From Streptomyces sp. NBC_00659 (GTDB lineage Bacteria > Actinomycetota > Actinomycetes > Streptomycetales > Streptomycetaceae): 64,000 bases of DNA. Positions 54,639 to 62,907 of this stretch are shown here, piece by piece (the first letter of the stretch is position 1; every line of letters starts with the position of its first letter). Under the pieces are notes generated by a model that was not told the DNA's origin, ran no database searches, and saw only the letters and a program-made list of their open reading frames with translations. Location: the NCBI RefSeq assembly GCF_036226925.1, contig NZ_CP109031.1, positions 868,001 through 932,000 on the forward strand. Direction: 5' to 3'. Both the position numbers and the translations under genes were made by a program.

Positions 54639-55118
54639 ATGACGCCGACCCCGCACCTCCGTGCCGCGAGCGCCGATCGGAGGCCGGTGACCATGGTGCG
54701 GCCGCTGCCCCGCACGCCCGCCCCGCTCGGCCCCGAAGGTGCCGAGATCCTGCGTCTGATCACCCAGCGCCGGTTCCCCGTCCGCCTCACCGTGCATGCC
54801 AACGGCCGCCGTCGGTACGGCTATTGGCTTCCCTTCGATCCGGCGACCGGGCGCGGCGGCTGCTATGTCGCCCTGCCCACCGACGAGTGCGACGCGCTGC
54901 ACGCGGCGGGACGGATCACGCTCGGCGACCCGCTCGTCGACCCCGCGAAGACCACGTACGCGGTCCAGGCCCCGGCACGTACGACCGCCGTGGGCCGAGG
55001 CGAGGCGACCGGACGGGGTGAGGGAACGGGGCGGAGTGAGGGAACAGGACGGAACGAAGCGACCGGTCGGAGCGAGGGGATGGCCGCGAGCGGCTTCCGG
55101 CATGCTCTGACGGCCTGA
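54639..55118 (+). CDS. Unknown protein with C-terminal TGRxEx repeats
   Basis: About 159 residues; ATG at 54639 behind GAAAGG, although the frame is open from 54546. Residues about 20-105 look folded: LRLITQRRFPVRLTVHANGR, YGYWLPFDPATGRGGCYVALP, LHAAGRITLGDPLVDP. After that come five imperfect copies of TGRxEG/A, encoded by a short degenerate DNA repeat, so the tail is probably disordered. No family was recognised. The following region is also repeat-rich. Confidence 0.5.
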   Translation: MTPTPHLRAASADRRPVTMVRPLPRTPAPLGPEGAEILRLITQRRFPVRLTVHANGRRRYGYWLPFDPATGRGGCYVALPTDECDALHAAGRITLGDPLVDPAKTTYAVQAPARTTAVGRGEATGRGEGTGRSEGTGRNEATGRSEGMAASGFRHALTA

Positions 55119-55233
55119 CTCCCTGCCGCACGCCCTGGCACCGGACTCCCTGCCGTCATGCCCTGACACCCGACTCCCGGCCGGTACGCCCCGCCGGTAC
55201 GCCCTGACGTCCCGACTCCCCGCTCCGGCCCTC

Positions 55234-55354
55234 GGACGGCACGTGGACGGCACGCGGACGGCACGTGGACGGCACGCGGACGGCACGTGGACGGCACGCG
55301 GACGGCACGTGGAGGGGATGCGGACGACACGCAGAGGGCATGCGGACGCCATCC
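55234..55354. repeat. 11-bp tandem repeat array
   Basis: Seven perfect copies of GGACGGCACGY, with Y alternating T and C (a 22-bp super-period), run from 55234 to 55310. About four degenerate copies follow to 55354. Since 11 is not a multiple of 3, all frames stay open and give 11-residue repeats, which are not taken as a gene. Confidence 0.95.
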
Positions 55355-55396
55355 GAACGACGGCCGACCGACGGGTCCCACCCGTACCACTGGCAC

Positions 55397-55410
55397 TTAC
55401 TCTGCAGTAA
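55397..55410. promoter_or_regulatory. Short palindrome upstream of the DoxX-peroxiredoxin operon
   Basis: TTACT-CTGC-AGTAA, 5-bp arms in a locally AT-rich spot, 32 bp before the start codon. It is placed to block transcription or translation initiation. Confidence 0.35.
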
Positions 55411-55441
55411 TATCCGCGGGCAGGCCCCCCGAGGAGGAACC

Positions 55442-55822
55442 GTGCCACGGCCCGAACGATCACCCTTGCTGCTCGCAGGCCTTCTGGCCACCGCGGGCGT
55501 CGCCCACTTCGCCGCACCACGGCAGTTCGACGCCATCATCCCGCGCGCTCTCCCGGGAGCGCCCAGGACCTGGACGTACGTGAGCGGCGCCGCCGAACTC
55601 GCCCTGGCGGCAGGGGTGGCACTCCCCCGGACGCGCAGGGTCGCCGCGCTCGCCACCGCCGCGTTCTTCGTCGGGGTCCTCCCCGCCAACGTCAAGATGG
55701 CCGCGGACTGGCGCGACCGCCCCGCGCCCCTCAGGGCGGCGGCCCTGGCACGGCTCCCGCTCCAGGTGCCGCTCGTACTGTGGGCGCGCCAAGTCGCCCG
55801 GTCCGGAAAGGGACAGTCATGA
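55442..55822 (+). CDS. DoxX-like small membrane protein
   Basis: 126 residues; GTG at 55442 behind GAGGAGG. Four hydrophobic helices are visible: LLLAGLLATAGVAHFAAP, TYVSGAAELALAAGVALP, VAALATAAFFVGVLPANV and ALARLPLQVPLVLWARQVA. The first matches the DoxX/DoxX-like family start (G-x-x-HF). DoxX-type proteins work with redox partners in thiosulfate oxidation or, in mycobacteria, in a membrane oxidoreductase complex with SodA and SseA. Its stop overlaps the peroxiredoxin start by 4 bp, supporting a redox role. Confidence 0.8.
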   Translation: MPRPERSPLLLAGLLATAGVAHFAAPRQFDAIIPRALPGAPRTWTYVSGAAELALAAGVALPRTRRVAALATAAFFVGVLPANVKMAADWRDRPAPLRAAALARLPLQVPLVLWARQVARSGKGQS

Positions 55823-56286
55823 CATCTCAGGTGAACGTGGGCGACAAGGTCGAGGACTTCGCGCTGCCGGACGAGACCGGGGCGACGCGGAGCCTGTCCG
55901 AGCTGCTGGCCGAGGGGCCGGTGGTGCTCTTCTTCTATCCCGCGGCCCTCACCTCCGGCTGCACCGCCGAGGCCTGCCACTTCCGCGATCTGGCCACCGA
56001 GTTCACGGCCGCCGGCGCGCGGCCGGTCGGGATCAGCGGTGACGCGGTCGACCGGCAGCAGGAGTTCGCCGACCGTCACACGCTCGGCTTCCCGCTGCTG
56101 TCCGACGTCGACGGAGCCGTGCGGGAGCGGTTCGGGGTGAAGCGGGGCTTCTCGCTCGCCCCCACCAAGCGGGTCACCTTCGTCATCGCGAAGGACCGCA
56201 CCGTCCTGGAGGTGGTCCGCAGCGAACTGCGCATGAGCGCCCACGCCGACCGCGCTCTGGCCGCGCTGCGCGAGCACAAGGGCTGA
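55819..56286 (+). CDS. bcp: BCP/PrxQ-type peroxiredoxin
   Basis: 155 residues; ATG at 55819 behind GGAAAGGGA. The peroxidatic Cys lies in FFYPAALTSGCTAEACHFRD, and the resolving Cys follows five residues later, the 2-Cys PrxQ pattern. The first residue of the catalytic set is Ala-Ala-Leu-Thr where many peroxiredoxins have K-x-x-T-P; the Thr is kept. It reduces peroxides using thioredoxin-like donors in the cytosol. It is translationally coupled to the upstream DoxX-like gene, a pairing that suggests membrane-linked peroxide defence. Confidence 0.9.
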   Translation: MTSQVNVGDKVEDFALPDETGATRSLSELLAEGPVVLFFYPAALTSGCTAEACHFRDLATEFTAAGARPVGISGDAVDRQQEFADRHTLGFPLLSDVDGAVRERFGVKRGFSLAPTKRVTFVIAKDRTVLEVVRSELRMSAHADRALAALREHKG

Positions 56287-56668
56287 GAGGTCCCGGGGCG
56301 CCTCGCGCACGGCCCCTGTACGGAGTGAACGGGCCCCACCCCTATGCGGATGGAGGGCGGGCCCCGTTCACTGTGCCCCATTCTCGGTACGGCCCGTGTC
56401 CGCCGACAGGGAGTGCGACCCGGTGACGTGGGGGACACCGGACACACCCCGTGCGCGCCGCGCGCCTCCCGTGTGCGCCCGCGCGCGAACGCCCGCCCTG
56501 CCTTGCCCAAGCGCCCGCCCTGCCCGAGCGAGGCCCGCCGCCCCCGCGCACCGCCGTCCCCCGACCGGCACCCTGCAGCCGGCACCGCTCGCGAGGCGGC
56601 CTGTCCCGTTGCCGGCCGAACGGCCATCCTGGAGCCGAAGAGCCGGACACACGAACCACGGAGGCCCC
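56287..56668. other. Intergenic region between the peroxiredoxin and TauD-like genes
   Basis: 382 bp. It starts with a terminator hairpin (56324-56372). The rest is C-rich with many GCCCGC and GCGCGC runs, and every frame gives Pro/Arg-rich nonsense. No promoter for the downstream gene was recognised. Confidence 0.55.
56324..56372 (+). terminator. Terminator of the DoxX-peroxiredoxin operon
   Basis: Stem AGTGAACGGG with CCCGTTCACT, extended by three G-C pairs after one mismatch, 38 bp after the stop codon. Confidence 0.65.
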
Positions 56669-57616
56669 ATGACGGACCAGGTCACATCCCTCGAAGTGAG
56701 GCCGGCGGCGGGACACATCGGCGCCGAGATCACGGGAGTCGACCTGGCGGAACCGCTGACGGACGAGGTCGTGGCCGCGATCCGGGCGGCGGTGCTGCGC
56801 TGGAAGGTCCTGTTCTTCCGCGGCCAGCGGCTCGATCACGCCGCGCACGTCGCCTTCGCGCGCCGCTTCGGAACTCCGGTCCGTCTCCGCTCCCGGGGCA
56901 GCGCGTCGCCCGTGGAGTTCCCCGAGATCGAGACGACGGCCGACCGTCTCGAACTGGGCGGGCGCTACGGCATGGACCACGAGGAATGGCTGCGCAGGCG
57001 CCGTCACTCGCTGCTGCGCGGGTGGCACTGCGACCACGGCGCCCGGGTCGATCCGCCGGCCGCGACGATTCTGCGCGCCGACACCGTGCCCCCGTACGGC
57101 GGCGACACGACCTGGTCGAACCTGGCCGTCGCCTACGCGGGCCTCTCCGCTCCCGTGCGCGCCTTCGTCGACACCCTGCGCGCCGAGCACCGGCTCGGGG
57201 TCGGGTACCAGAGCCGGGCGGGCGACGACGCGTACGTCCGTCATCTCCTGGACCGTCAGATCGCCACCGACCACCCGCTGGTGCGGGCGCACCCGGAGAC
57301 GGGTGAGCGGGTGCTGTTCGTCAACGGCTACTACATCGAGCAGATCCTGGGGGTGTCCCGGCCGGAGAGCCGGGCGCTGCTGGAGATGCTGCTGGAGCAG
57401 GCGACCCGGCCCGAGTACACGGTCCGCTTCCGGTGGGAGGCGGGCAGCGTCGCCTTCTGGGACAACCGGGCCACCATCCATCTGGCACCGAGCGACACCG
57501 CCCACCTCGACCACCCGCGGGTCATGCACCGGGTGATGCTGGCCGGTGATGTCCCGAGGGGGGTGGACGGTGAGCCGTCGGCGCCGATCGTGGGCAGCGA
57601 GCCCGGCCGCTGGTGA
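56669..57616 (+). CDS. TauD/TfdA-family Fe(II)/2-oxoglutarate dioxygenase
   Basis: 315 residues, ATG at 56669 behind GGAGG. The iron triad is HxD in GWHCDHG and the distal His in PRVMHRVMLAG; the 2-oxoglutarate-binding Arg is the R after that His. The N-terminus AAGHIGAEITGVDLAEPL and VLFFRGQRLDHAAHVAFARRFG is typical of TauD. Such enzymes hydroxylate taurine, alkyl sulfates, phenoxyacetates or secondary-metabolite substrates. No sulfonate transporter genes are adjacent, so taurine is not supported. The gene converges on the cytokinin-dehydrogenase-like gene with a 34-bp gap. Confidence 0.88.
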   Translation: MTDQVTSLEVRPAAGHIGAEITGVDLAEPLTDEVVAAIRAAVLRWKVLFFRGQRLDHAAHVAFARRFGTPVRLRSRGSASPVEFPEIETTADRLELGGRYGMDHEEWLRRRRHSLLRGWHCDHGARVDPPAATILRADTVPPYGGDTTWSNLAVAYAGLSAPVRAFVDTLRAEHRLGVGYQSRAGDDAYVRHLLDRQIATDHPLVRAHPETGERVLFVNGYYIEQILGVSRPESRALLEMLLEQATRPEYTVRFRWEAGSVAFWDNRATIHLAPSDTAHLDHPRVMHRVMLAGDVPRGVDGEPSAPIVGSEPGRW

Positions 57617-57650
57617 GCGCGGGCCGCGGGCCGGGGGCGGGACACAGCCG

Positions 57651-59126
57651 TCAGAAGACGCCCTGCCCGGGGACCAGGATCCCTCGCGGGTCGTACGTGT
57701 GCCGGGCGGTGGCCAGCCGTCGGTAGGCGGGGCCGAAGTGCTCGCGCCAGTCGGCCGCGTCGAAGGGGACCGAGCCGACCGGGTAGTGGGTGCCGCCCGC
57801 CGCGTGGACGGTGTCGTAGGCGGCCCGGTTGGCCGCGAGGAGACGGTCGACGGTCACGGTGTCCTCGGGCGGCGTCGTGCGCAGGACGGCCAGCAGATAG
57901 GACACCGGGTCGTCGGGAGTGCGCAGCAGCGGGGTGTGCAGGTTCTCGCGCAGCACCGGGTACAGGAGGACGACGCCGGGCCCGAGGTCGGCCGGGGTGA
58001 GGTCCGCCAGCAGGGATTCCACCAGTGCCGCCGTCGAACGGCCCGGCAGCAGCAGGTTCAGCCAGGGGTGGGCGAAGGCCCACAGGCCCGCTTCCTTGAG
58101 GGCGGCGACGGAGGGCGCGAGCCGGTCGAGGAAGTCGTAGTAGCCGAGGTCGCTCGTCTGCACGCCCGCGGGGTCGTGCCGCAGTCCGCGCAGCAGCGTG
58201 GTGTCGTCGGGGGCGGGACCGGCGGGCGGCCCGTAGGCGACGGCTTCGAGGACGTAGCCGTTGAACGCCCCGGCGGCGTCGGCGGTCACCTGGCCCTCGA
58301 CGTAGGCGAAACGGCCCTCTTCGACGAGCAGCCGCTGGTCGTCGAGGAACGTGCGCAGGTCGCCGTACGTGAGGAGGTAGTGGCGTACGGTCTCGGGCGC
58401 GGGGACCAGGCGCAGCGTGGCGCCGACGATGATCGCGCACTGGCCGAGTCCGGCGAGCACGGCGTGGAACAGATCGCGGTGGCGGGTCGGGGAGCAGCGG
58501 ACGAGGTCACCGGCGCCGGTGACGACCTGGAGTTCCGTCACGTTGTCGACCTGGGCGCCCTGCTGGTGGGTCTGGCCTCCGATGCCGCCGACCGAGAGGG
58601 TTCCACCGACGGAGAGTTCGAGGTAGTCGGTGAAGGTGGGCGGGGTGAGTCCGTGGGCCAGGGTGGCGTGGGCGACCTGGCTCCATCTGGCGCCCGCGCC
58701 GACGGTGACCGTCGTGCTGCCCGGCCCGACGGGACCGATGGAGGCGAGCGGCGCGGTCTCGATGACCAGGCCGCCGTCGACCTGTGCCTGCCCCTGTGTG
58801 GCGTGGCCCTGGCCGCGCGGTGCGACGGACACACCGTGCTCGTTGCAGAAGCGGACCATCGCGACGACGTCGCGCACCGAGCCCGGTCGCAGCACAGCGG
58901 CCGGACGCCGGTGGACGATGTGTCCGTAGTCGTCGGCGTCCGCCGTGAGCGAGGCGTCGTCGGTGTGCACGCTCCCGTCCAGCGGCGGAAGGCCGGCGAG
59001 CGGCCGACGGCCGGTGCCGGTCGTGGTGGCCGCCCAGCTCCGGGTGAAGGGATCGAACCCGACGACCGCGGCGCCGGCGGCGGCGAGGCCCTGAAGTGCG
59101 GTACGTCGCGAGGGTGTCCGGGGCAT
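57651..59126 (-). CDS. Tat-exported cytokinin dehydrogenase-like FAD oxidoreductase
   Basis: 491 residues; ATG at 59124-59126 behind GGAGGAG. A twin-arginine leader (SRRTALQGLAAAGAAVVGFD) is present. The FAD_binding_4 domain contains PRGQGHATQGQAQ, with the His of GHA at the place of the covalent FAD-linked His of plant cytokinin dehydrogenases. It also has FTDYLELSVGGTLSVGGIGGQ and VTELQVVTGAGD, closely like the plant enzymes, and the C-terminal HPWLNLLLP motif of their substrate domain. Cytokinin dehydrogenase removes the side chain of isoprenoid cytokinins. Other BBE-type oxidases share the first domain, so the substrate is inferred. Confidence 0.75.
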   Translation of the reverse strand: MPRTPSRRTALQGLAAAGAAVVGFDPFTRSWAATTTGTGRRPLAGLPPLDGSVHTDDASLTADADDYGHIVHRRPAAVLRPGSVRDVVAMVRFCNEHGVSVAPRGQGHATQGQAQVDGGLVIETAPLASIGPVGPGSTTVTVGAGARWSQVAHATLAHGLTPPTFTDYLELSVGGTLSVGGIGGQTHQQGAQVDNVTELQVVTGAGDLVRCSPTRHRDLFHAVLAGLGQCAIIVGATLRLVPAPETVRHYLLTYGDLRTFLDDQRLLVEEGRFAYVEGQVTADAAGAFNGYVLEAVAYGPPAGPAPDDTTLLRGLRHDPAGVQTSDLGYYDFLDRLAPSVAALKEAGLWAFAHPWLNLLLPGRSTAALVESLLADLTPADLGPGVVLLYPVLRENLHTPLLRTPDDPVSYLLAVLRTTPPEDTVTVDRLLAANRAAYDTVHAAGGTHYPVGSVPFDAADWREHFGPAYRRLATARHTYDPRGILVPGQGVF

Positions 59127-59309
59127 GCGCTCCTCCAGGGGCGGCCGCGTCGAGATCAACTGGGGCAGAGTGTAAGGGACTTGAGAGCCCTTGGGGCCGG
59201 TTGATCCGAACGGGGTCACTGGTGCGCCGGCCCGGGTCCGGCCTCGTCCGGGCGCGAGCCGACGGTCGGCCGTCGATGCCCCGCCTGCCCGGTGCCGGGC
59301 GAAACGGCA

Positions 59310-59341
59310 GCGTCCGCCGCCCCGGGAGGGGCGGCGGACGC
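59310..59341 (-). terminator. Terminator of the flotillin-like operon
   Basis: A perfect 14-bp stem (59310-59323 with 59328-59341) and loop GGGA, 24 bp beyond the flotillin-like gene stop. Confidence 0.85.
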
Positions 59342-59364
59342 GGTGGACGAAGGGCCGGGGACGG

Positions 59365-60558
59365 TCAGCTGGCCGCCGAGGAGCCCTTCGGCTCGTCGCC
59401 CTCGACGTCGACCGGCGTGCGGCTGTATCCCTGGAGCTCGAGCGGGCTGTTCGCCTTCGCGGCGCCGCCCTCGGCGTTCTGCCCGCCCAGGTTCTGGCGG
59501 ACCGAGTCGAGGATGGTCAGACCCTGGGCGACCAGGCCGGCCGCTATCTCGCCGAGACCGTCGGCGCCGTTGAGGACGTTGACGTTGGCGCCCGCGAGAC
59601 CGCCGGCCGCCTCCTTGACGATCAGGGGCAGCTGGTCGATCAGCATCCGGTCGAGCGCGACCCGGTCGTGCGAGGCGGCCGCCTCGGCCTGGATCTTCAT
59701 GCGCTCGGCATCGGCGATGGCGAGCACCTTGATCCGCTCGGCCTCCGCCTCGGCCGGCTTGACGACCTCGGCGACGAGCTGCTGCTGACGCAACAGGGCG
59801 GCGCGCTGGGCGAGTTCGGTCTGCGCCGCGAGGACCTCCTGCTGGGCGTGGGCCTGGGCGAGCGGGCCCGCCTGGGCGGCCATCGCCTGTGCCCGGTCCA
59901 CCTCGGCCGAGTACTCCGCCTGGACGATGGCCGTCTGCCGGGCGTACTCGGCCTGGTTGCGAGCCGCCACCTGCTGCGCCTCGACGGACGCCTGCGTGGC
60001 CTGCGCCTGGGCGATCTGGGCCTGACGCTGGATGGCCGCCTTGTGCGGCGCGGACATCGCGTCGATGTAGCCGGTGTCGCCGTCGTCGATCGACTGGATC
60101 TGGAGCGAGTCGACGATCAGGCCGATCTTCGCCATCTCCAGCTTCGAGGTGTCGAGGACCTCGGCGGCGAGCTTCTGCCGCTCGGTGACGATCTCCTCGA
60201 CCGTCATCGAACCGATGATGGAACGCAGATGGCCCGCGAAGATCCGGCCCGTCAGGACCGACATCTGGTCCTGGTCGGACAGGAACCGCTGCCCCGCGTT
60301 GATGATGCTCTCGGTGTCGTTGCCCACCTTGAAAGCGATCACGGCGCGGACGTGCAGCGAGATGCCCTGCTTCGTGACACAGGTCTCGGTGACCTCCGCC
60401 TCGCACATGGACAGCGTCAGGAAACGGGTCTTACGGAAGACGGGAAGCACGAATTTTCCGTGCCCCGTCACCACTCGGAACGGCGCGCCCCCCAGTCCCC
60501 GCCTGCCACCCGAGATCAACATCGCCTCATCGGGAGCGGGTACGCGATAACCGAACAT
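59365..60558 (-). CDS. SPFH/flotillin-like membrane scaffold protein
   Basis: 397 residues; ATG at 60556-60558 behind GAAGGAG. The SPFH (band 7) domain covers residues about 1-180: EAMLISGGRRG, FRKTRFLTLSMCEAEVTETCVTKQGISLHV, VEEIVTERQKLAAEVLDTS. A long coiled coil rich in Ala, Gln and Glu (about 200-320) follows, then a C-terminal segment with ANVNVLNGADGLGEIAAG. Flotillins organise membrane microdomains. The N-terminus is only weakly hydrophobic, so attachment may be by amphipathic contact. The preceding gene encodes an NfeD-like protein, the classic flotillin partner. Confidence 0.9.
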   Translation of the reverse strand: MFGYRVPAPDEAMLISGGRRGLGGAPFRVVTGHGKFVLPVFRKTRFLTLSMCEAEVTETCVTKQGISLHVRAVIAFKVGNDTESIINAGQRFLSDQDQMSVLTGRIFAGHLRSIIGSMTVEEIVTERQKLAAEVLDTSKLEMAKIGLIVDSLQIQSIDDGDTGYIDAMSAPHKAAIQRQAQIAQAQATQASVEAQQVAARNQAEYARQTAIVQAEYSAEVDRAQAMAAQAGPLAQAHAQQEVLAAQTELAQRAALLRQQQLVAEVVKPAEAEAERIKVLAIADAERMKIQAEAAASHDRVALDRMLIDQLPLIVKEAAGGLAGANVNVLNGADGLGEIAAGLVAQGLTILDSVRQNLGGQNAEGGAAKANSPLELQGYSRTPVDVEGDEPKGSSAAS

Positions 60559-60569
60559 GCTTCTCCTTC

Positions 60570-60821
60570 TCAACCGGCGCCGACGGCGTCGCCGTCCAGC
60601 GCGTCCAGCGGATCGGCCCACTCGATGACGTCGACCGTGCGACATCCCCTGGACTCGATCACCAGCGCGGTCGCCCCTTTCGGCAGGGGCTCCCGGGACC
60701 AGGCGAGGAAGGTCTCGGATCCGCCTCTCACACGCACCAGGATCTCGCCGGGACCAGCGGATCCCCGGGTGCCGATGAGCAGTTCCCCCGTGCAGCCGAT
60801 CACGGCTTCGTCCTTCACCAC
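60570..60821 (-). CDS. NfeD-like OB-fold protein
   Basis: 83 residues; GTG at 60819-60821 (a second GTG follows directly). The OB-fold strands GCTGELLIGTRGSAGPGEILVRV, ETFLAWSREPLPKGATALVI and RTVDVIEW are those of the soluble C-terminal domain of NfeD, lacking the protease and membrane parts. It precedes the flotillin-like gene by 11 bp, forming the conserved NfeD-flotillin operon. The OB domain is thought to help flotillin assembly. Confidence 0.8.
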   Translation of the reverse strand: MVKDEAVIGCTGELLIGTRGSAGPGEILVRVRGGSETFLAWSREPLPKGATALVIESRGCRTVDVIEWADPLDALDGDAVGAG

Positions 60822-60950
60822 AGCCGGCCACCCCCCATCACTCTGAATCTGCCTCTGACCTTAGCCCCAGCCCCCTCGGGGCGCGTACGCCCCCCGTCGG
60901 CCGGCAGCCGCTCGGAGCGGTACGCGCCCGGGCTCAGGAGAAGTGTGGGC

Positions 60951-61832
60951 TCAACTCCTGGTGAAGCGGTAGGTCTTGCTGTCGGTCAGCACACAGAAGC
61001 CCGGGGACACCACGATCACGCGCAGGGTGGCGCTGCGCCGGTCGTAGTCGATGCCCTCCGCCTCGAAGGTGCCCGAGCAGGAGCTGCGCAGCGGGAGCTG
61101 GCGCAGCGCGGTGACGTGTCCGGAGACGTCGGCCGAGCCGTTGGGCTCGCCGGACAGGTCGATCTGGAGGAGCGGCTTGGTCATCCCGAAGAGCGTGCCG
61201 GCGGGGTCGTCGGACGAGCAGAGCAGCCGGGTCGCGGTGACGAAGTCGCAGCCCTGTACGTCGCGCACGGCGTGGTCGAGGGTGACGGTGGATGCCTGCG
61301 GAAGGTCGGCCGAGGGCGAAGTGGCCGGGTTGACGCCGGGGGTCGGGAACACCAGGAGCCGGTTCATCGTGCCGTACTCGCCGGACACCATCCACGTACC
61401 GCTCGGCGCGATGCTGACGAACGAGTTGTTCAGCGCCTCTCCGGCGCTCAGCTTGTGGACGTACTCCGACCAGGCGCCGCCCGGTGCCTGCACGCGGAAC
61501 ATCTTCGCGCTGCCGGAGTCGCTCTGGTACGGCTCCACGTAGTAGCCGTTGTACGAGGCGTCCGGGTCGCCCACGTGGTTCCAGCCCCGGCTGCTCACGC
61601 TCGTGGGGACAGTGCCGATGCCCGTGTAGCGGTTGGGGCTGCCGGCCGGGACCTCGGCGGAGGTCAGGCCCTGGCTCTCGGTCAGCGGGTCGGCGCGGTC
61701 CGAACCCACCTCGTTCCAGGTGTCGGCGGCCGAGGCCGGCGCTCCGGTGGCCACGGAGAGGACGGCGGCGGTGGTGAGGGTGACGAGCCCGGCCAGGACC
61801 GCGTGACAACGTCGCCGTGCGGGCATGCGCAT
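60951..61832 (-). CDS. Secreted protein of unknown function
   Basis: 293 residues from ATG 61830-61832 (GAGGAG upstream); a second ATG is two codons in. The signal peptide AVLAGLVTLTTAAVLSVATG ends near ASAADTW. The mature part looks all-beta: RADPLTESQGLTSAEVP, GWNHVGDPDASYNGYYVEPYQ, AKMFRVQAPGGAWSEYVHKL, NNSFVSIAPSGTWMVSGEYG, FEAEGIDYDRRSATLRVIVV. Repeated short strand-turn units suggest a beta-propeller such as those of secreted esterase-like or YncE-like proteins. Two Cys pairs could form disulfides. Function unknown. Confidence 0.75.
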   Translation of the reverse strand: MRMPARRRCHAVLAGLVTLTTAAVLSVATGAPASAADTWNEVGSDRADPLTESQGLTSAEVPAGSPNRYTGIGTVPTSVSSRGWNHVGDPDASYNGYYVEPYQSDSGSAKMFRVQAPGGAWSEYVHKLSAGEALNNSFVSIAPSGTWMVSGEYGTMNRLLVFPTPGVNPATSPSADLPQASTVTLDHAVRDVQGCDFVTATRLLCSSDDPAGTLFGMTKPLLQIDLSGEPNGSADVSGHVTALRQLPLRSSCSGTFEAEGIDYDRRSATLRVIVVSPGFCVLTDSKTYRFTRS

Positions 61833-62177
61833 GAAAGGTGCTCCTCGATGGGGGGTGTCCGGTCGGCGCACAGTCTGGCCCGCCATGATGGTCATGTACA
61901 GACCAATCCTCGCCCGACACCGAACCCCGCCACCGCCGACACGCCCCCGCCGTCCCCCCGTCACCTCCCGCCCTCTCCCGTCGGCCGTCACGTCGCCGCC
62001 GGCATCGAGCTCGGCCTCGCCGCCCGCGGGGTCGGCCGAACCGCCGACGACCGCGCCGGCACGGTCCCACACCCCGAACGCGGCCGAGCCCGGCGGCTCA
62101 CTCGGGAGGATGAGTGTGCCGCCGGGCTCGGAGAGGCCGCGGGGTCCGGGCAGTGACCGCCCGGACCCCGCGGACCG
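61833..62177. other. Intergenic region
   Basis: 345 bp between two minus-strand genes. It includes the chaplin terminator (62137-62173) and must hold the promoter of the secreted-protein gene. No clear promoter was seen. Confidence 0.5.
62137..62173 (-). terminator. Terminator of the chaplin gene
   Basis: A perfect 15-bp stem (62137-62151 with 62159-62173), 7-nt loop, directly after the chaplin stop. Confidence 0.85.
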
Positions 62178-62414
62178 TCAGCCGTTCGTGCAGCTGTTCG
62201 CGGCCGCCGGGTTCAGCAGCGCCGCCACGTTGACCGTGGTGCCGCAGAGGTTGACCGGGATCTCGACCGGGATCTGGATGACGTTGCCGGACAGGACTCC
62301 GGGACTGTTCGCGGCGGCACCGACCACCGGCACGGGGTCGGCGGCGGCGGTCCCGGCGGTGGCCAGCAGGGCCACGCTGGCAAGTCCGGCGGCGGCCATC
62401 AGACGAATACGCAT
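62178..62414 (-). CDS. Short chaplin (surface hydrophobin-like protein)
   Basis: 78 residues; ATG at 62412-62414 behind GGAGC. A Sec signal peptide (MAAAGLASVALLATAGTAAA) is followed by a single chaplin domain: GAAANSPGVLSGNVIQIPVE, PVNLCGTTVNVAALLNPA and a C-terminal NSCTNG. The two Cys are in the conserved places for the disulfide of chaplins. Chaplins assemble into amyloid-like fibrils that let aerial hyphae escape water. The short form resembles ChpE-ChpH, which lack a sorting signal. Expression in Streptomyces is usually tied to aerial growth. Confidence 0.92.
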   Translation of the reverse strand: MRIRLMAAAGLASVALLATAGTAAADPVPVVGAAANSPGVLSGNVIQIPVEIPVNLCGTTVNVAALLNPAAANSCTNG

Positions 62415-62611
62415 TCCAAGCTCCGTTCATTCGCAGTGGTGCGAGCTCCTCCACCATCACCTCCGCGAACACTTGTCGACATTCCAGAGCAGCCGAACGG
62501 GGGTTCGCCCGCCGCGGCGGGCGAGGGAAAGGCCCTGGCCCAGGACGTGTCGCGCGGGGCTTACGGAATGCCCGTAGCGTGAATACAGATCCGGTGGAAC
62601 AGGGAGAGACC

Positions 62612-62818
62612 ATGCCGACCAGCCAGCCCGACACGTCCACGCCCTCCGACGACAGGGTGACCCCCGACACGCTGCTGCACACCGGGACCGAGGGCCCGGT
62701 GACGGCCGAGGACCTGGTTCTCGCCGCGGGTCGCGACGTCACACCGCAGAGCCTCGCCTGGGCCGAGCGCAAACTCGAGCAGGAAGGCTCGGCGGCGGTG
62801 GACAAGCTGCTGCCATAG
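62612..62818 (+). CDS. Small acidic protein of unknown function
   Basis: 68 residues; ATG at 62612 behind GGGAGAG. It begins with a Ser/Thr/Pro/Asp-rich segment, then a helical part VTAEDLVLAAGRDVTPQSLAWAERKLEQEG. No known domain. A GTG at 62579 extends the frame but lacks a ribosome site. TAGCGT at about 62572-62577 could be its -10. Confidence 0.55.
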   Translation: MPTSQPDTSTPSDDRVTPDTLLHTGTEGPVTAEDLVLAAGRDVTPQSLAWAERKLEQEGSAAVDKLLP

Positions 62819-62853
62819 GGCCCTGCCCGCAGGACGAGGACCCTGGACCGGCC

Positions 62854-62883
62854 CGGCCGGCTCCGATGCGGTGGAGCCGGCCG
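62854..62883. terminator. Bidirectional terminator
   Basis: A perfect 11-bp stem CGGCCGGCTCC (62854-62864) with 62873-62883 and an 8-nt loop, between the convergent small acidic protein and DUF4360 genes. Confidence 0.8.
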
Positions 62884-62907
62884 AGGATCCGCGAGCGAAC
62901 GGGCGGG

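Larger units (their letters stand above)
55119..55441. other. Repeat-rich intergenic region
   Basis: 323 bp without a believable gene. The first 110 bp contain degenerate repeats of CTGACTCCCTGCCG and CCGGTACGCCC. The 11-bp array at 55234-55354 follows. The last 90 bp hold a possible operator at 55397-55410 and the ribosome site of the DoxX-like gene. Confidence 0.65.

Noticed and set aside
55234..55354. CRISPR array or repetitive protein gene
   Set aside because: 11-bp units with no spacers; open frames arise only because the period is not divisible by 3 and has no stop.
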